In this document: positions 32,351-41,347 of the stretch, piece by piece | Numbering within the stretch: position 1 is the stretch's first letter | Layout of the letters: every line of letters starts with the position of its first letter | Source: Pseudarthrobacter sp. Fe7 | GTDB lineage: Bacteria > Actinomycetota > Actinomycetes > Actinomycetales > Micrococcaceae | DNA length: 64,000 bases | Assembly (NCBI GenBank): GCA_024372495.1 | Contig: CP099977.1 | Location: 3,844,001 to 3,908,000, forward strand | Direction: 5' to 3' | Notes under the pieces: model-generated | Database searches by the model: none | What the model saw: the letters and a program-made list of their open reading frames with translations, nothing else | Told to the model about the DNA's origin: nothing | Made by a program: the position numbers and the translations under genes

Positions 32351-32812
32351 ATGACTGCAACGATCGAGAGCCCCCGCAGCGGGCGGATCGCTCCCCAGTA
32401 CCGCCGCAGCAGCGGTTCCAAGGGCAACTTCGAGATGATCGCCTGGCTGTTCATGCGCCTTTCCGGCGTGGTGCTGGTGGTCCTCATCTTCGGCCACCTG
32501 TTCGTGAACCTCATGGTCGGTGAAGGCATCCACGCCATTGACTTTGGCTTCGTGGCCGGCAAGTGGGCAGATCCGTTCTGGCAGTTCTGGGACCTGGCCA
32601 TGCTCTGGCTGGCAATGCTGCACGGCAGCAACGGCGTGCGGACCATCATCAACGACTACGCGGAGAAGACGTCCACCCGCCGTTGGCTGAAGACCGTTCT
32701 CTATGCGGCCGCCGTGGTCATCATCCTCCTGGGCACCCTGGTCATCTTCACCTTCAACCCGTGCCCCGTAGTGAACGGCGTCGCCCTTCCGGGCGGTTTC
32801 TGCCCTGCCTAG
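32351..32812 (+). CDS. sdhD: Succinate dehydrogenase membrane anchor SdhD
   Basis: 153 residues, three membrane helices, with MRLSGVVLVVLIFGHLFVN and MLHGSNGVRTIINDY; the histidine in each is the likely heme/quinone-site residue. With SdhC it forms a two-subunit anchor. A hairpin with a T-rich tail follows before sdhA. Confidence 0.9.
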   Translation: MTATIESPRSGRIAPQYRRSSGSKGNFEMIAWLFMRLSGVVLVVLIFGHLFVNLMVGEGIHAIDFGFVAGKWADPFWQFWDLAMLWLAMLHGSNGVRTIINDYAEKTSTRRWLKTVLYAAAVVIILLGTLVIFTFNPCPVVNGVALPGGFCPA

Positions 32813-32827
32813 CACTGGCACGTCCCC

Positions 32828-32858
32828 GGGCCCGCGGGCTTATCCGCGGGCCCTGTTT
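32828..32858 (+). terminator. Intrinsic terminator-like hairpin between sdhD and sdhA
   Basis: 10-bp perfect stem GGGCCCGCGG/CCGCGGGCCC with a 6-base loop, followed by TGTTTT. It lies inside the operon, 62 bp upstream of the sdhA start, so some read-through must occur or sdhAB have another promoter. Confidence 0.75.
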
Positions 32859-32920
32859 TGCGGAGCAGGCAAAGCCGCCCCGTTGTTTTATAGCGAATTT
32901 TGAGAGAAAGAGCGTCTGGT

Positions 32921-34720
32921 ATGCAGGTCCATAAGTACGACGTCGTCATCGTCGGTGCCGGTGGCGCTGGCATGCGCGCCGCGATCGAGTCCGGTCAGCG
33001 CGCGCGCACAGCAGTACTGACCAAGCTCTACCCCACCCGCTCGCACACGGGTGCGGCACAGGGTGGCATGTGTGCAGCCCTTGCCAACGTCGAGGAAGAC
33101 AACTGGGAATGGCACACGTTTGACACCGTCAAGGGCGGCGACTACCTGGTTGACCAGGACGCGGCAGAGGTCATGGCCAAGGAAGCCATCGACGCCGTGC
33201 TGGACCTGGAAAAGATGGGCCTGCCCTTCAACCGCACGCCCGAGGGCCGCATCGACCAGCGCCGCTTCGGCGGCCACACCCGTGACCACGGCAAGGCTCC
33301 GGTCCGCCGTGCATGCTACGCCGCGGACCGTACCGGCCACATGATCCTGCAGACCCTGTATCAAAACTGCGTCAAGCACAACGTTGAGTTCTACAACGAG
33401 TACTACGTCCTTGACCTGCTGACGGTCGAAGAGGACGCGGTCCGCGAGGACGGCACTGCCTACAAGCAGAAGCGCGTGGCCGGCGTCGTCTCCTACGACC
33501 TCGCCTCCGGCGAACTGCACGTGTTCCAGGCCAAGTCCGTGGTGTTCGCCTCGGGCGGTGCCGGCAAGGTCTTCAAGACCACGTCCAACGCCCACACCCT
33601 GACCGGTGACGGCATGGGCATTGCCTTCCGCCGCGGGATCCCCCTGGAGGACATGGAGTTCTTCCAGTTCCACCCGACCGGCCTTGCCGGCCTGGGCATC
33701 CTGCTGTCCGAGGCCGCCCGCGGTGAAGGCGCAATCCTCCGAAACTCCGAAGGTGAGCGCTTCATGGAGCGCTACGCCCCCACCATCAAGGACCTTGCGC
33801 CGCGTGACATCGTTGCCCGCTCCATGGCCAACGAGGTGCGCGAGGGCCGCGGCTGCGGCCCGAACAAGGACTACGTCCTCCTGGACCTGACCCACCTGGA
33901 ACCGGCACACATTGACGCCAAGCTTCCGGATATCACCGAGTTCGCCCGCACCTACCTGGGCGTGGAACCGTACACGGAGCCGGTGCCGGTGTTCCCCACC
34001 GCCCACTACGCCATGGGCGGCATCCCCACCAACATCACCACCGAGGTCCTGCAGGACAACGACACCGTGATTCCCGGCCTCTACGCCGCGGGTGAAGTGG
34101 CCTGCGTGTCCGTCCACGGCTCCAACCGCCTGGGCACCAACTCGCTGCTGGACATCAACGTGTTCGGCAAGCGCGCCGGCATCGCCGCCGCGGAGTACGC
34201 AAAGACCGCGCAGTATGTGGAGTTGCCGGAGAACCCGCTGGCCTACACCACCGAACTGCTGGACATTGCCCGCAACGGGACCGGCGACGAGAAGGTGGCC
34301 CAGATCCGCAAGGAACTGCAGGACACCATGGACGCCAACATGCAGGTGTTCCGTACCGCGGACACCCTGAACCAGGTGCTGCGCGACATCGCCTCCTTCG
34401 AGGAACGCTACAAGCGCATCAACGTCCAGGACAAGGGCAAGCGCTTCAACCTGGACCTGCTGGAGGCCGTTGAACTCGGCTTCCTGCTGGAACTGGCCAA
34501 GGTGATGACCGTGGCCGCCCTGCACCGTGAGGAATCCCGCGGCGGACACTTCCGCGAGGACTTCCCCGAGCGTGACGACGAGAAATTCATGAAGCACTCC
34601 ATGGCGTACAAGGATGACCATGCGCCGGCTGACGGATCGGCGGAATCAATCGCCGGTATCCGCCTCGCCACCAAGCCGGTTGTCTTTACCCGCTACGAGC
34701 CGATGGTGAGGAAGTACTAA
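32921..34720 (+). CDS. sdhA: Succinate dehydrogenase flavoprotein subunit SdhA
   Basis: 599 residues; oxidises succinate to fumarate. FAD-binding VVIVGAGGAGMRAAIES near residues 8-24, the covalent-flavin histidine in PTRSHTGAAQGG, the substrate loop GHTRDHGKAPVRRACYAAD-type segment, and HPTGLAGLGILLSE near 252-265. Ends in the normal RYEPMVRKY. ATG 32921 has GAGAGAAAGAG upstream. sdhB follows after one base. Confidence 0.95.
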   Translation: MQVHKYDVVIVGAGGAGMRAAIESGQRARTAVLTKLYPTRSHTGAAQGGMCAALANVEEDNWEWHTFDTVKGGDYLVDQDAAEVMAKEAIDAVLDLEKMGLPFNRTPEGRIDQRRFGGHTRDHGKAPVRRACYAADRTGHMILQTLYQNCVKHNVEFYNEYYVLDLLTVEEDAVREDGTAYKQKRVAGVVSYDLASGELHVFQAKSVVFASGGAGKVFKTTSNAHTLTGDGMGIAFRRGIPLEDMEFFQFHPTGLAGLGILLSEAARGEGAILRNSEGERFMERYAPTIKDLAPRDIVARSMANEVREGRGCGPNKDYVLLDLTHLEPAHIDAKLPDITEFARTYLGVEPYTEPVPVFPTAHYAMGGIPTNITTEVLQDNDTVIPGLYAAGEVACVSVHGSNRLGTNSLLDINVFGKRAGIAAAEYAKTAQYVELPENPLAYTTELLDIARNGTGDEKVAQIRKELQDTMDANMQVFRTADTLNQVLRDIASFEERYKRINVQDKGKRFNLDLLEAVELGFLLELAKVMTVAALHREESRGGHFREDFPERDDEKFMKHSMAYKDDHAPADGSAESIAGIRLATKPVVFTRYEPMVRKY

Positions 34721-34721
34721 G

Positions 34722-35504
34722 ATGACCGCTGAAATCGCTGAGCCAGCCTCAAAGGTTGAACTTCCTGCCGGCGTTGGCGGGAGTGGGGAAATCCCCACGT
34801 TCGACGTCCACCTGCGGGTCCGCCGGTACAACCCGGAAGTTTCCGGGGAATCCACCTGGGACGACTTCCACCTGACCATGTACGGCACGGACCGTGTCCT
34901 GGACGCCCTGCACAAGGTGAAGTGGGAGATGGACGGCACCCTGTCGTTCCGCCGCTCCTGCGCCCACGGCGTGTGCGGCTCCGATGCCATGCGCATCAAC
35001 GGCCGCAACCGCCTCGCCTGCAAGACCCTGCTTAAGGACCTGGACACGTCCAAGCCCATCACGGTGGAGCCCATCAAGGGCCTGCCGGTGGAAAAGGACC
35101 TGATCGTGGACATGGAGCCCTTCTTCCAGTCGTACCGCGAGGTTATGCCGTTCCTGATCAACAAGGGCCACGAGCCCACCCGGGAACGCCTGCAGTCCGC
35201 CGAGGACCGTGAGCGTTTTGACGACACCACCAAGTGCATCCTGTGCGCCGCGTGCACGTCCTCCTGCCCGGTGTTCTGGACGGACGGGCAGTACTTCGGC
35301 CCCGCCGCAATCGTGAACGCACACCGCTTCATCTTCGACTCCCGTGATGATGCCGGCGACATGCGCCTGGAGATCCTTAACGACAAAGAAGGCGTGTGGC
35401 GCTGCCGCACCACCTTTAACTGCACCGAGGCGTGCCCCCGCGGCATCCAGGTCACGCAGGCCATCGCCGAGGTCAAACAGGCCATCCTGGCCCGCAAGGT
35501 CTAG
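34722..35504 (+). CDS. sdhB: Succinate dehydrogenase iron-sulfur subunit SdhB
   Basis: 260 residues. 2Fe-2S ligands in RRSCAHGVCGSDAM and a following RLACKTL; cluster-binding CILCAACTSSCPVFW and CTEACPRGIQ for the 4Fe-4S and 3Fe-4S centres. Passes electrons from SdhA to quinone at SdhCD. A long terminator ends the operon. Confidence 0.95.
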   Translation: MTAEIAEPASKVELPAGVGGSGEIPTFDVHLRVRRYNPEVSGESTWDDFHLTMYGTDRVLDALHKVKWEMDGTLSFRRSCAHGVCGSDAMRINGRNRLACKTLLKDLDTSKPITVEPIKGLPVEKDLIVDMEPFFQSYREVMPFLINKGHEPTRERLQSAEDRERFDDTTKCILCAACTSSCPVFWTDGQYFGPAAIVNAHRFIFDSRDDAGDMRLEILNDKEGVWRCRTTFNCTEACPRGIQVTQAIAEVKQAILARKV

Positions 35505-35530
35505 GGTACGTCCCGCACCTGTTGTAACAG

Positions 35531-35577
35531 CCGACGGCGCCGCCCACCATCCGTGGTGGGGGCGCCGTCGGTGTTTT
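35531..35577 (+). terminator. Terminator of sdhCDAB
   Basis: Long GC-rich stem, CCGACGGCGCCGCCCACC with GGTGGGGGCGCCGTCGG (one bulge), then TGTTTT. It starts 26 bp after the sdhB stop. Confidence 0.85.
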
Positions 35578-35613
35578 ACCGACCTCAGCACCCGCCCTAG
35601 AAAGGGTTCCCCT

Positions 35614-36387
35614 TTGTCCCGCACCGAAAAAGTGTCCTTTACCGGTTCCACCGGTGAAAAGCTCTCAGGCGTCATCGATGTTCCGGAGGGCCCCGTCAAG
35701 GGCTGGGGAGTCTTTTCGCACGGCTTCACGCTGGGCAAGGACAGCCCCTCCGCAGCCCGAATGTGCAAGGCACTGGCGGACTGCGGCATCGGCATGCTGC
35801 GCTTCGACAACCTGGGCCTGGGCGGCTCCGCAGGGGAATGGTCCGCGGGCTCATTCAGCCACAAGGTGGCCGACACGGTTAAGGCCGCGGAGTTCATGCG
35901 CAGCGAAGGCAAGGAGATCTCGCTGCTGGTTGGCCATTCGTTCGGCGGAGCAGCGGTCCTCGCGGCTGCCAGGGAGATTCCGGAACTCGACGCCGTTGCC
36001 ACCGTCGGAGCGCCCTTCTCCCCCAAGCACGTGGCCCACGTGTTCGATGCCGCACTGGACCGGATCCTGAGCGAGGGCAGCGCCGAGGTGGACTTGGGCG
36101 GCAAAAGGGTGGAGATCCGCCGGCACTTCGTGGAGGACCTGGAGAACGCAGACCTGACCGACTGCATCAGGCAGTTGCACAAGCCGCTGATGGTGCTGCA
36201 CTCGCCCACCGACAACACTGTGGGGATCGAGAATGCGAGCACCATCTTCCAGACGGCCCGGCACCCTCGGAACTTCGTCTCGCTCGAGGGAAGCGACCAC
36301 CTCCTGACCGGCAAGGGCCAGGCCGCCCGTGCAGCGCGGATTATCGCCGCCTGGGCGGACCAGTACCTGGACGCATCGCCCGCCTGA
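35614..36387 (+). CDS. Alpha/beta hydrolase
   Basis: 257 residues of the serine-hydrolase fold: oxyanion-side SHGFTLGKDSPSA near 40, nucleophile elbow VGHSFGGAAVLAA near residue 110, late Asp in LHSPTDNTVG and His in GSDHLLTG. Resembles the osmotically inducible/peptidase-like group of esterases; substrate unknown. TTG 35614 is the likely start, with AGAAAGGG nine bases upstream; the frame continues upstream into sdhB, which is not meaningful. Confidence 0.85.
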   Translation: MSRTEKVSFTGSTGEKLSGVIDVPEGPVKGWGVFSHGFTLGKDSPSAARMCKALADCGIGMLRFDNLGLGGSAGEWSAGSFSHKVADTVKAAEFMRSEGKEISLLVGHSFGGAAVLAAAREIPELDAVATVGAPFSPKHVAHVFDAALDRILSEGSAEVDLGGKRVEIRRHFVEDLENADLTDCIRQLHKPLMVLHSPTDNTVGIENASTIFQTARHPRNFVSLEGSDHLLTGKGQAARAARIIAAWADQYLDASPA

Positions 36388-36403
36388 CCCGGCGGCTCGC
36401 GCC

Positions 36404-36423
36404 CCTGCCAGGCCTGTGGCAGG
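36404..36423 (+). terminator. Short hairpin after the hydrolase gene
   Basis: CCTGCCA-GGCCTG-TGGCAGG stem-loop 17 bp after the hydrolase stop; modest strength, no T tract. Confidence 0.4.
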
Positions 36424-36427
36424 AGGC

Positions 36428-36663
36428 CTATTTGCCGATCGCTGCCTTGCTCTCGCTGATCCACTGTTCGGCCGCCTTCTCCGGCGTAAGCCGCTTGAAC
36501 AGGACGTCGGTGTTGATGCGGGCGGTGATCTGGTCGATGTACGCCGCTTCCACCTTGCCCGGCGGCGTCAGCAGGCCTTGGATGGCCGTACGCATGTCGG
36601 CGTTGGCGGGGATGCCCCTGTCGCTCTGGATGATCTTGGCCGCGTCCTGGTTGTTCCCTGAAG
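36428..36663 (-). pseudogene. C-terminal remnant of a sugar ABC transporter substrate-binding protein
   Basis: On the minus strand an open stretch of about 77 codons ends ...AAEQWISESKAAIGK. It contains NNQDAAKIIQSDRGIPAN, the typical C-terminal part of family-1 extracellular sugar-binding proteins. An in-frame stop lies at the upstream end and a terminator-like hairpin (36683-36719) comes immediately before, so about 80% of the gene is missing. No permease or ATPase partner is nearby. It looks like debris of a deleted transporter operon. It has no start of its own. Confidence 0.75.
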
Positions 36664-36682
36664 GCAGTCAGCGAGTTGCTCC

Positions 36683-36719
36683 GCAGCCGGCCCCGTAGCG
36701 GCCCGGCAGGGCCGGCTGC
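36683..36719 (-). terminator. Hairpin terminator downstream of the YihY gene
   Basis: Perfect 11-bp stem GCAGCCGGCCC/GGGCCGGCTGC around a 15-base loop, about 28 bp beyond the yihY stop. It abuts the binding-protein remnant. Confidence 0.65.
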
Positions 36720-36746
36720 CCTGCCGGTACCGTCCCGGATTGCGGG

Positions 36747-37854
36747 TCAGGTCTGGGGTGTGGCGCGCCGGGCTCCGAGGATGGTCTTCCGCGGAGCGCC
36801 GCCGGACTCCAGGTCAGCCTCGCGGACGGCCGACCATCCCGCCGAGACAAGGTAGACCTGGCTGACCAGGTTGAACCAGATGAGCAGGCCGATGATGATG
36901 GCGAACGGCGCCAGGATGGGGTTGCGGCTGGCACCGCCCAGCAGGCTCCGTGCTGAATATCTGCAGGATGGTGGTACCCACGGCGGCCAGGACGGTGCCT
37001 TCCAGGAGAGCCTGCCGGGACAGCTTCAGCGAGGCGGCCAGCCGGAACATGATCAGCGCCGTGACCCAGTTGAGGACCAGGGGCACCACGATTTTGACGG
37101 ACGTGGTGAGGGGGCCGGCCAAGGCATCGCTGAGGTGCAGGAAGCTGGATACCCAACCGGCCGCTGTACCGAAGACCAGCGAGGCGCCCGCGCTGATGAC
37201 CAGGGCCGTTCCCAGGAGCAGGAGGGTACCGGCATCGCGAAGCTTCATCAGGATGGGATTGACCATCAGCGGCGGGAGCTGAAGGACGCCGCGGAGGCCG
37301 TCCCGGAGTCCGTTGATCCAGCCGAGGGATGTGATCACGGTGACCACGGCACTGATGAGGGCGGTCCAGCCGAGCCCGCTCGGATCGAGCAGGTCCTTGG
37401 GGTCCACCAGCCCCTGGCCGCCGTTGATTTTCAGCAGCCCGGGGGCGCTCGTGGCCACGCTGCTGATGATGGTGTCCAGCAGCGCCGGCTGGCCCCGCAG
37501 CACCAAACCGGCAATCGAGAAACCGGTGGCCAGCAGGCCGGTGATGGAAAAGAACATGTTGAAGCCGATGCCGGCGCTCATCAGCGGTCCGTAGTGGAGT
37601 GTGTAGTGCCGGAACGCGCGCATGGGCCGCAGGACGTTCAGCCGTGCGGTGAACCACTGCACCAGGGCCATCAGGGCCCCGACCTTCCCGCCGGATTTGC
37701 GCGCCCGGTTCAACTCCATCCGCTTCTGGATGATCTCCAGCTTCAGCCGGGCGTGCTCGGTGGGCAGCGGCTGCTGGCTACCCTGCGTCGGTTGTGGTGT
37801 CGGCGGCAGCGTCCGTGAAGCTGGTGCCGGCGTGGTTGTCAGTTTCGGTCCCAA
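36747..37854 (-). CDS. YihY/BrkB-family membrane protein (apparent frameshift)
   Basis: About 368 residues with six predicted membrane helices; segments HYGPLMSAGIGFNMFFSI and INGLRDGLRGVLQLPPL are typical of the YihY/UPF0761 family, of unknown function. An extra base at 36943-36947 (AGGCT for AGCT) disrupts the end; repair restores a hydrophobic helix (LAPFAIIIGLLIWFNLVSQ) and a stop at 36747. The start is uncertain: TTG 37854 has GGAAGAG upstream, ATG 37902 is the longest option; both overlap the preceding gene in another frame. Confidence 0.8.
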
Positions 37855-38482
37855 AGTCCAGCTCTTCCCGTAGCTGCCAGATGCCGTCGGCATCATGCTC
37901 ATAAAGTCCCATGCTAACCACGGGGAAGGTGGCCCTGTAGTTCTTCAGCACCGTTTCGGCCTCATCGAGGCTTTCCGGGGCGACATCGTGGGCGATGGTG
38001 ACGTGGGGATGATAGGCAAAGGGCAGTTCGCGGTGGAGGGGCCCCTGCTGGAGCTTGCGGTGCAGGTCCACGCAGTCTTCGAACCCGTCCTCCACGTTGA
38101 TGAAGACCACGGGTGAAACGGGCCGGAAGGTTCCGGTTCCGGCGATGGTGACCTTGAAGGGGCTCTGGCACCTGGCCACGTTACGGACATGGCGGCGGGT
38201 GGCTTCCCAGTCCCGGGTGGGTGTGGTGGTGACCAGGGTGATGTGCGCCGGAACCACGGCGGCCAGCGGGTCGCCAAAGGACGCGCGCCAACGCTGCAGT
38301 TCGCCGGCAACCTCGGCTGGAAAGCCCAGGATGACGCCAACGCTGATTTCCTCGCTGCGGGCCTCGTCTTGGTCCGTTGCCGCACTGTTGCCCGGCTGGT
38401 CTTCGAAGCGGTCGGCCAGAGGCCGCTCCACCTGGCCGGCGGAGCAGGCACCTCCCCTGGCGGTGACGTTTCTCGAAGACAT
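37778..38482 (-). CDS. 2'-5' RNA ligase-like (LigT/CPDase) protein
   Basis: 234 residues. The two HxT motifs that define the 2H phosphoesterase fold are visible: AHITLVTTT near residue 83 and HPHVTIAHD near 167. An extra Ala/Gly-rich N-terminus of about 60 residues precedes the domain. Family members act on cyclic phosphodiester or RNA ends; the cellular role is unknown. ATG 38482 lies 4 bp after the trpS stop. Confidence 0.82.
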   Translation of the reverse strand: MSSRNVTARGGACSAGQVERPLADRFEDQPGNSAATDQDEARSEEISVGVILGFPAEVAGELQRWRASFGDPLAAVVPAHITLVTTTPTRDWEATRRHVRNVARCQSPFKVTIAGTGTFRPVSPVVFINVEDGFEDCVDLHRKLQQGPLHRELPFAYHPHVTIAHDVAPESLDEAETVLKNYRATFPVVSMGLYEHDADGIWQLREELDFGTETDNHAGTSFTDAAADTTTDAG

Positions 38483-38486
38483 GGCG

Positions 38487-39530
38487 CTAGCGGACCCCTG
38501 CGAGGCTGAGGGACGGCAGGAAGCCCATGCGCTGGTATACCTGGCCAAGCGTGACCGATGCGATTTCCCGCGCCCGTTCCGCGCCGAGGGCCAGCAGCCG
38601 GTCAAGCTCGGCAGGATCGGCCATCAGCTCGTTGGTCCGGTTCCGGAGCGGGGTGATGAAGTCCACCACCACCTCGGCGAGATCCGCCTTGAGGTGGCCG
38701 TACATCTTCCCCTGGTACTCGGCTTCGAGCTCCGCCACCGTCTTGCCGGTGAGGGAAGAGTAGATGGTGAGCAGGTTGGAGACCCCGGGCTTCTCCTCGG
38801 CGTCGAAGCGGATGTCCGTGCCGGCGTCGGTCACTGCCGACTTGATGCGCTTGGCGGCGATCTTGGGATCCTCCAGCAGCTGGATGGCACCGTTGGGGGA
38901 CTCCCCGGTCTTGGACATCTTGGCGCTGGGATTCTGGAGGTCGTAGATCTTGGCGCTTTCCTTGACGATCGTTGCCTCGGGAACGGTGAAGGTGTGGCCA
39001 AACCGGGTATTGAAACGCTGAGCGAGGTTCCGGGTCAGTTCCAGGTGCTGCCGCTGGTCCTCGCCCACGGGCACCAGGTCGCTTTGGTAAAGGAGGATAT
39101 CCGCGGCCATCAGCGTGGGGTAGGCGAAAAGGCCCAGTGTGGCTGCATCGGCGCCGGACTTCTGGGTCTTGTCCTTGAACTGCGTCATCCGGGACGCCTC
39201 ACCAAACCCGGTGATGCAGTTCAACGCCCAGGCAAGCTGCGCATGCTCCGGGACGTGGGACTGGACGAAGAAGATGCTCTTGTCCGGGTCGATGCCGGCG
39301 GCGATGTACTGGGCCGCCACAATGCGGGTGCGCTTGGCCAGTTCGGCGGGATCGAAGTCCACGGTGATGGCGTGCAGGTCCGGGATGAAGAACACGGCGT
39401 CGTACTCAGCCTGCATGTCCACCCAGTTGCGGACAGCGCCGATGTAGTTGCCCAGGTGCAGGGAGTCGGCGGTGGGCTTGGCACCGGAGAGGATGCGCTT
39501 CTTGGTGGCCGGGGAAGTCTGGCTTGTCAT
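38487..39530 (-). CDS. trpS: Tryptophanyl-tRNA synthetase
   Basis: 347-residue class-I synthetase. HIGH-type motif ADSLHLGNYIGA near residues 20-31 and KMSKS-type motif AKMSKTGESPNG near 205. Other family segments: FFVQSHVPEHAQLAW and DILLYQSDLVPVGEDQRQH. ATG 39530 (MTSQTSPATKKR) chosen; the longer frame upstream overlaps the nuclease gene. Confidence 0.95.
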   Translation of the reverse strand: MTSQTSPATKKRILSGAKPTADSLHLGNYIGAVRNWVDMQAEYDAVFFIPDLHAITVDFDPAELAKRTRIVAAQYIAAGIDPDKSIFFVQSHVPEHAQLAWALNCITGFGEASRMTQFKDKTQKSGADAATLGLFAYPTLMAADILLYQSDLVPVGEDQRQHLELTRNLAQRFNTRFGHTFTVPEATIVKESAKIYDLQNPSAKMSKTGESPNGAIQLLEDPKIAAKRIKSAVTDAGTDIRFDAEEKPGVSNLLTIYSSLTGKTVAELEAEYQGKMYGHLKADLAEVVVDFITPLRNRTNELMADPAELDRLLALGAERAREIASVTLGQVYQRMGFLPSLSLAGVR

Positions 39531-39550
39531 TGGGAGGAAACCTTCGGGGC

Positions 39551-40393
39551 TTAGAGCTGGTAGTCCACTACGAGCGGGGCGTGGTCGGAGAAGCGGGTGT
39601 CCCACGTGGCTGCCCGGTCCACGACTGCCGAGATGGCGGACGCGGCGAGTCCGGGGGTGGCGAGGTGGTAGTCGATGCGCCAACCGGTGTCGTTGTCGAA
39701 CGCCTTGCCGCGCCAGGACCACCAGGTGTACGGCCCGTCGACGTCACCGGAGAGGTTGCGGTGGACGTCGTGCCAGCCGATCTCCTCACCAAAGAACCGG
39801 TCGAAGTAGGCCCGTTCCTCCGGCAGGTGGCCGGCTTTCTTGACATTGCCCTTTGAGTTTCTGATGTCCCGTGGGGTGTGGGCCACGTTGAGGTCCCCCA
39901 CCACCAGTGCGTGGTCGCTGTGTTTGGTCAGCTCCGGCAGCCGGGTGCTCATGACATCCAGGAACCGGAACTTGTCGTCCTGCTTGGGAGTCCCTACCTC
40001 ACCGGAGTGCACATAGGCGCTTGCCACAGTGAGCTGGACGGGGTTTCCGGCGGCATCAGGCACACGGAAATCGGCTTCCACCCACCGGCCGGCAGTGGCA
40101 AAGTAGTCGTCTCCGATGCCGTTCCTGGTTTCCAGCGGTTCCTGCCGCGAGGCAATGGCAACACCGGCGCGGCCCTTGGCTTCCGCCTCGGCGTGCAGGA
40201 TGTGCCAGCCGTCGCCCAGCAACTGCCGGACAATGGCGTCCGGGGCGCGGACTTCCTGCAGGCAGAGAATGTCCACCTCACGCGGCTCCAGCCACGCCGC
40301 CATGCCGTTTTTGTAGGCAGCACGGAGGCCGTTTACGTTGACGGATGCGATGCGAAGGTGGTCCTTGTTCAATGCCGAGCTCACCCGCTCCAC
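39551..40393 (-). CDS. Exodeoxyribonuclease III (AP endonuclease family)
   Basis: About 280 residues of the exonuclease-endonuclease-phosphatase superfamily. Active-site motifs: ASVNVNGLRAA (Asn) near residue 17, ILCLQEVRAPD (metal-binding Glu) near 44, GDLNVAHTPRDI near 167, and the C-terminal SDHAPLVVDYQL with catalytic Asp-His. Repairs abasic and oxidised 3' ends in DNA. GTG 40393 starts it; GTG 40384 is an alternative. It follows a small membrane protein gene by 1 bp. Confidence 0.9.
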   Translation of the reverse strand: MERVSSALNKDHLRIASVNVNGLRAAYKNGMAAWLEPREVDILCLQEVRAPDAIVRQLLGDGWHILHAEAEAKGRAGVAIASRQEPLETRNGIGDDYFATAGRWVEADFRVPDAAGNPVQLTVASAYVHSGEVGTPKQDDKFRFLDVMSTRLPELTKHSDHALVVGDLNVAHTPRDIRNSKGNVKKAGHLPEERAYFDRFFGEEIGWHDVHRNLSGDVDGPYTWWSWRGKAFDNDTGWRIDYHLATPGLAASAISAVVDRAATWDTRFSDHAPLVVDYQL

Positions 40394-40394
40394 T

Positions 40395-40967
40395 CTAGTC
40401 GATGATGGTTCCGGCCACCGGCTCTCCGCTGCCGCCGGAGGACTTGATCATGTCGCGGGCGTTGGTGGCTGTGATCTCGATGGTCTCGAGGGCGCGGTTG
40501 ATGGTGTCCTGGCTGGCAGCGGCGCCCTTGGCCCGCTCTTGCTCCACGACACGGACCTGCACCTGGACGATCTTGAAGGAGTGGTCCAGTTTCAGGTCCC
40601 GTACCTCGTCCGCTTCACTGCGTTCGTAAAGCACACGCGTTCCGCCCTGGTCGGCGGAGGCGTGCGACGGCGCGCGGCCCGTTGCCGTGTTGAAGGCGCT
40701 CTGGGCCTCGGACAGCTTGGCGCCGGCTTTCTTGGCGGCCCGCTGGATGCTGAAGACGACGAACGCGGCCAGCGCGAGCCAGAAGGCGGCGATGACGGCG
40801 ACAACCCAGCCGACGACGTCGTTCTGGTTGGCGGCGAAGATGACGGCCACGAGGAACGCCGTCACCAGGACCATCAGGCCCGGCCCGCTGATCCGGAACA
40901 TCGAAAACCCGGCCCTGGCGGGTTTGGAGGATGACGAGGAGCCTGCCCAAAGTTCGCATGCAGCCAT
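40395..40967 (-). CDS. Conserved membrane protein, unknown function
   Basis: About 190 residues. Ser-rich N-terminus, two membrane helices near residues 29-70 (MVLVTAFLVAVIFAANQ and WVVAVIAAFWLALAAFVVF), then a charged cytoplasmic domain with helical segments. No domain recognised. The start is unclear: ATG 40967 gives an intact frame, but the AGCCT at 40940-40944 fits the indel pattern seen elsewhere. If one base is removed, a start at ATG 40959 (MRTLGSSSSSSK) is equally good; ATG 40901 is a third choice. Confidence 0.65.
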   Translation of the reverse strand: MAACELWAGSSSSSKPARAGFSMFRISGPGLMVLVTAFLVAVIFAANQNDVVGWVVAVIAAFWLALAAFVVFSIQRAAKKAGAKLSEAQSAFNTATGRAPSHASADQGGTRVLYERSEADEVRDLKLDHSFKIVQVQVRVVEQERAKGAAASQDTINRALETIEITATNARDMIKSSGGSGEPVAGTIID

Positions 40968-41029
40968 TGTCTCAAACGGCAGGCTGTGCTTCCGCCGCCT
41001 TCCACCCCCGGCGAACAGGTCCGGCCCGG

Positions 41030-41347
41030 TCACTTCTGGCGCCGGTCTCCGCTGCGCAGGACCTCCAGCCGTTGCCGGTACTCGGTCTCGTCAACCTCGC
41101 CGCGGGCATAGCGCTCGCGCAGTACTCCTTCGGCTCCCTGGCCGGCCGCCCAGTGCTGGTCCCTGCGCCAGGTCCTGCGGGCCACGAAAATGAACAGCCC
41201 GATGAGCACTATCCAGAAGAGCGGGAACAACAGGAACCAGGGCGAAAAGGCGCCGTGCCACGGCCCGTAAACCACGGTATCGGCCGGCACCTGCGAGGCT
41301 GCGGACAGGGCTGCGGTGGACAGTTCGGTGCTTAGTGACGTCAACAT
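41030..41347 (-). CDS. SHOCT-domain membrane protein
   Basis: 105 residues: one membrane helix near 35-55 (FLLFPLFWIVLIGLFIFVA) and a C-terminal SHOCT motif, LRERYARGEVDETEYRQRLEVL. SHOCT proteins are often small accessory proteins; role unknown. ATG 41347 has GGAG seven bases upstream; ATG 41353 is an alternative. It lies downstream of the two-component pair on the same strand and may be its target or partner (inference). Confidence 0.8.
   Translation of the reverse strand: MLTSLSTELSTAALSAASQVPADTVVYGPWHGAFSPWFLLFPLFWIVLIGLFIFVARRTWRRDQHWAAGQGAEGVLRERYARGEVDETEYRQRLEVLRSGDRRQK

Noticed and set aside
32888..34621. 577-codon minus-strand frame over sdhA
   Set aside because: Val/Gly/His/Gln-rich product with no motif; sdhA on the other strand has all catalytic features.
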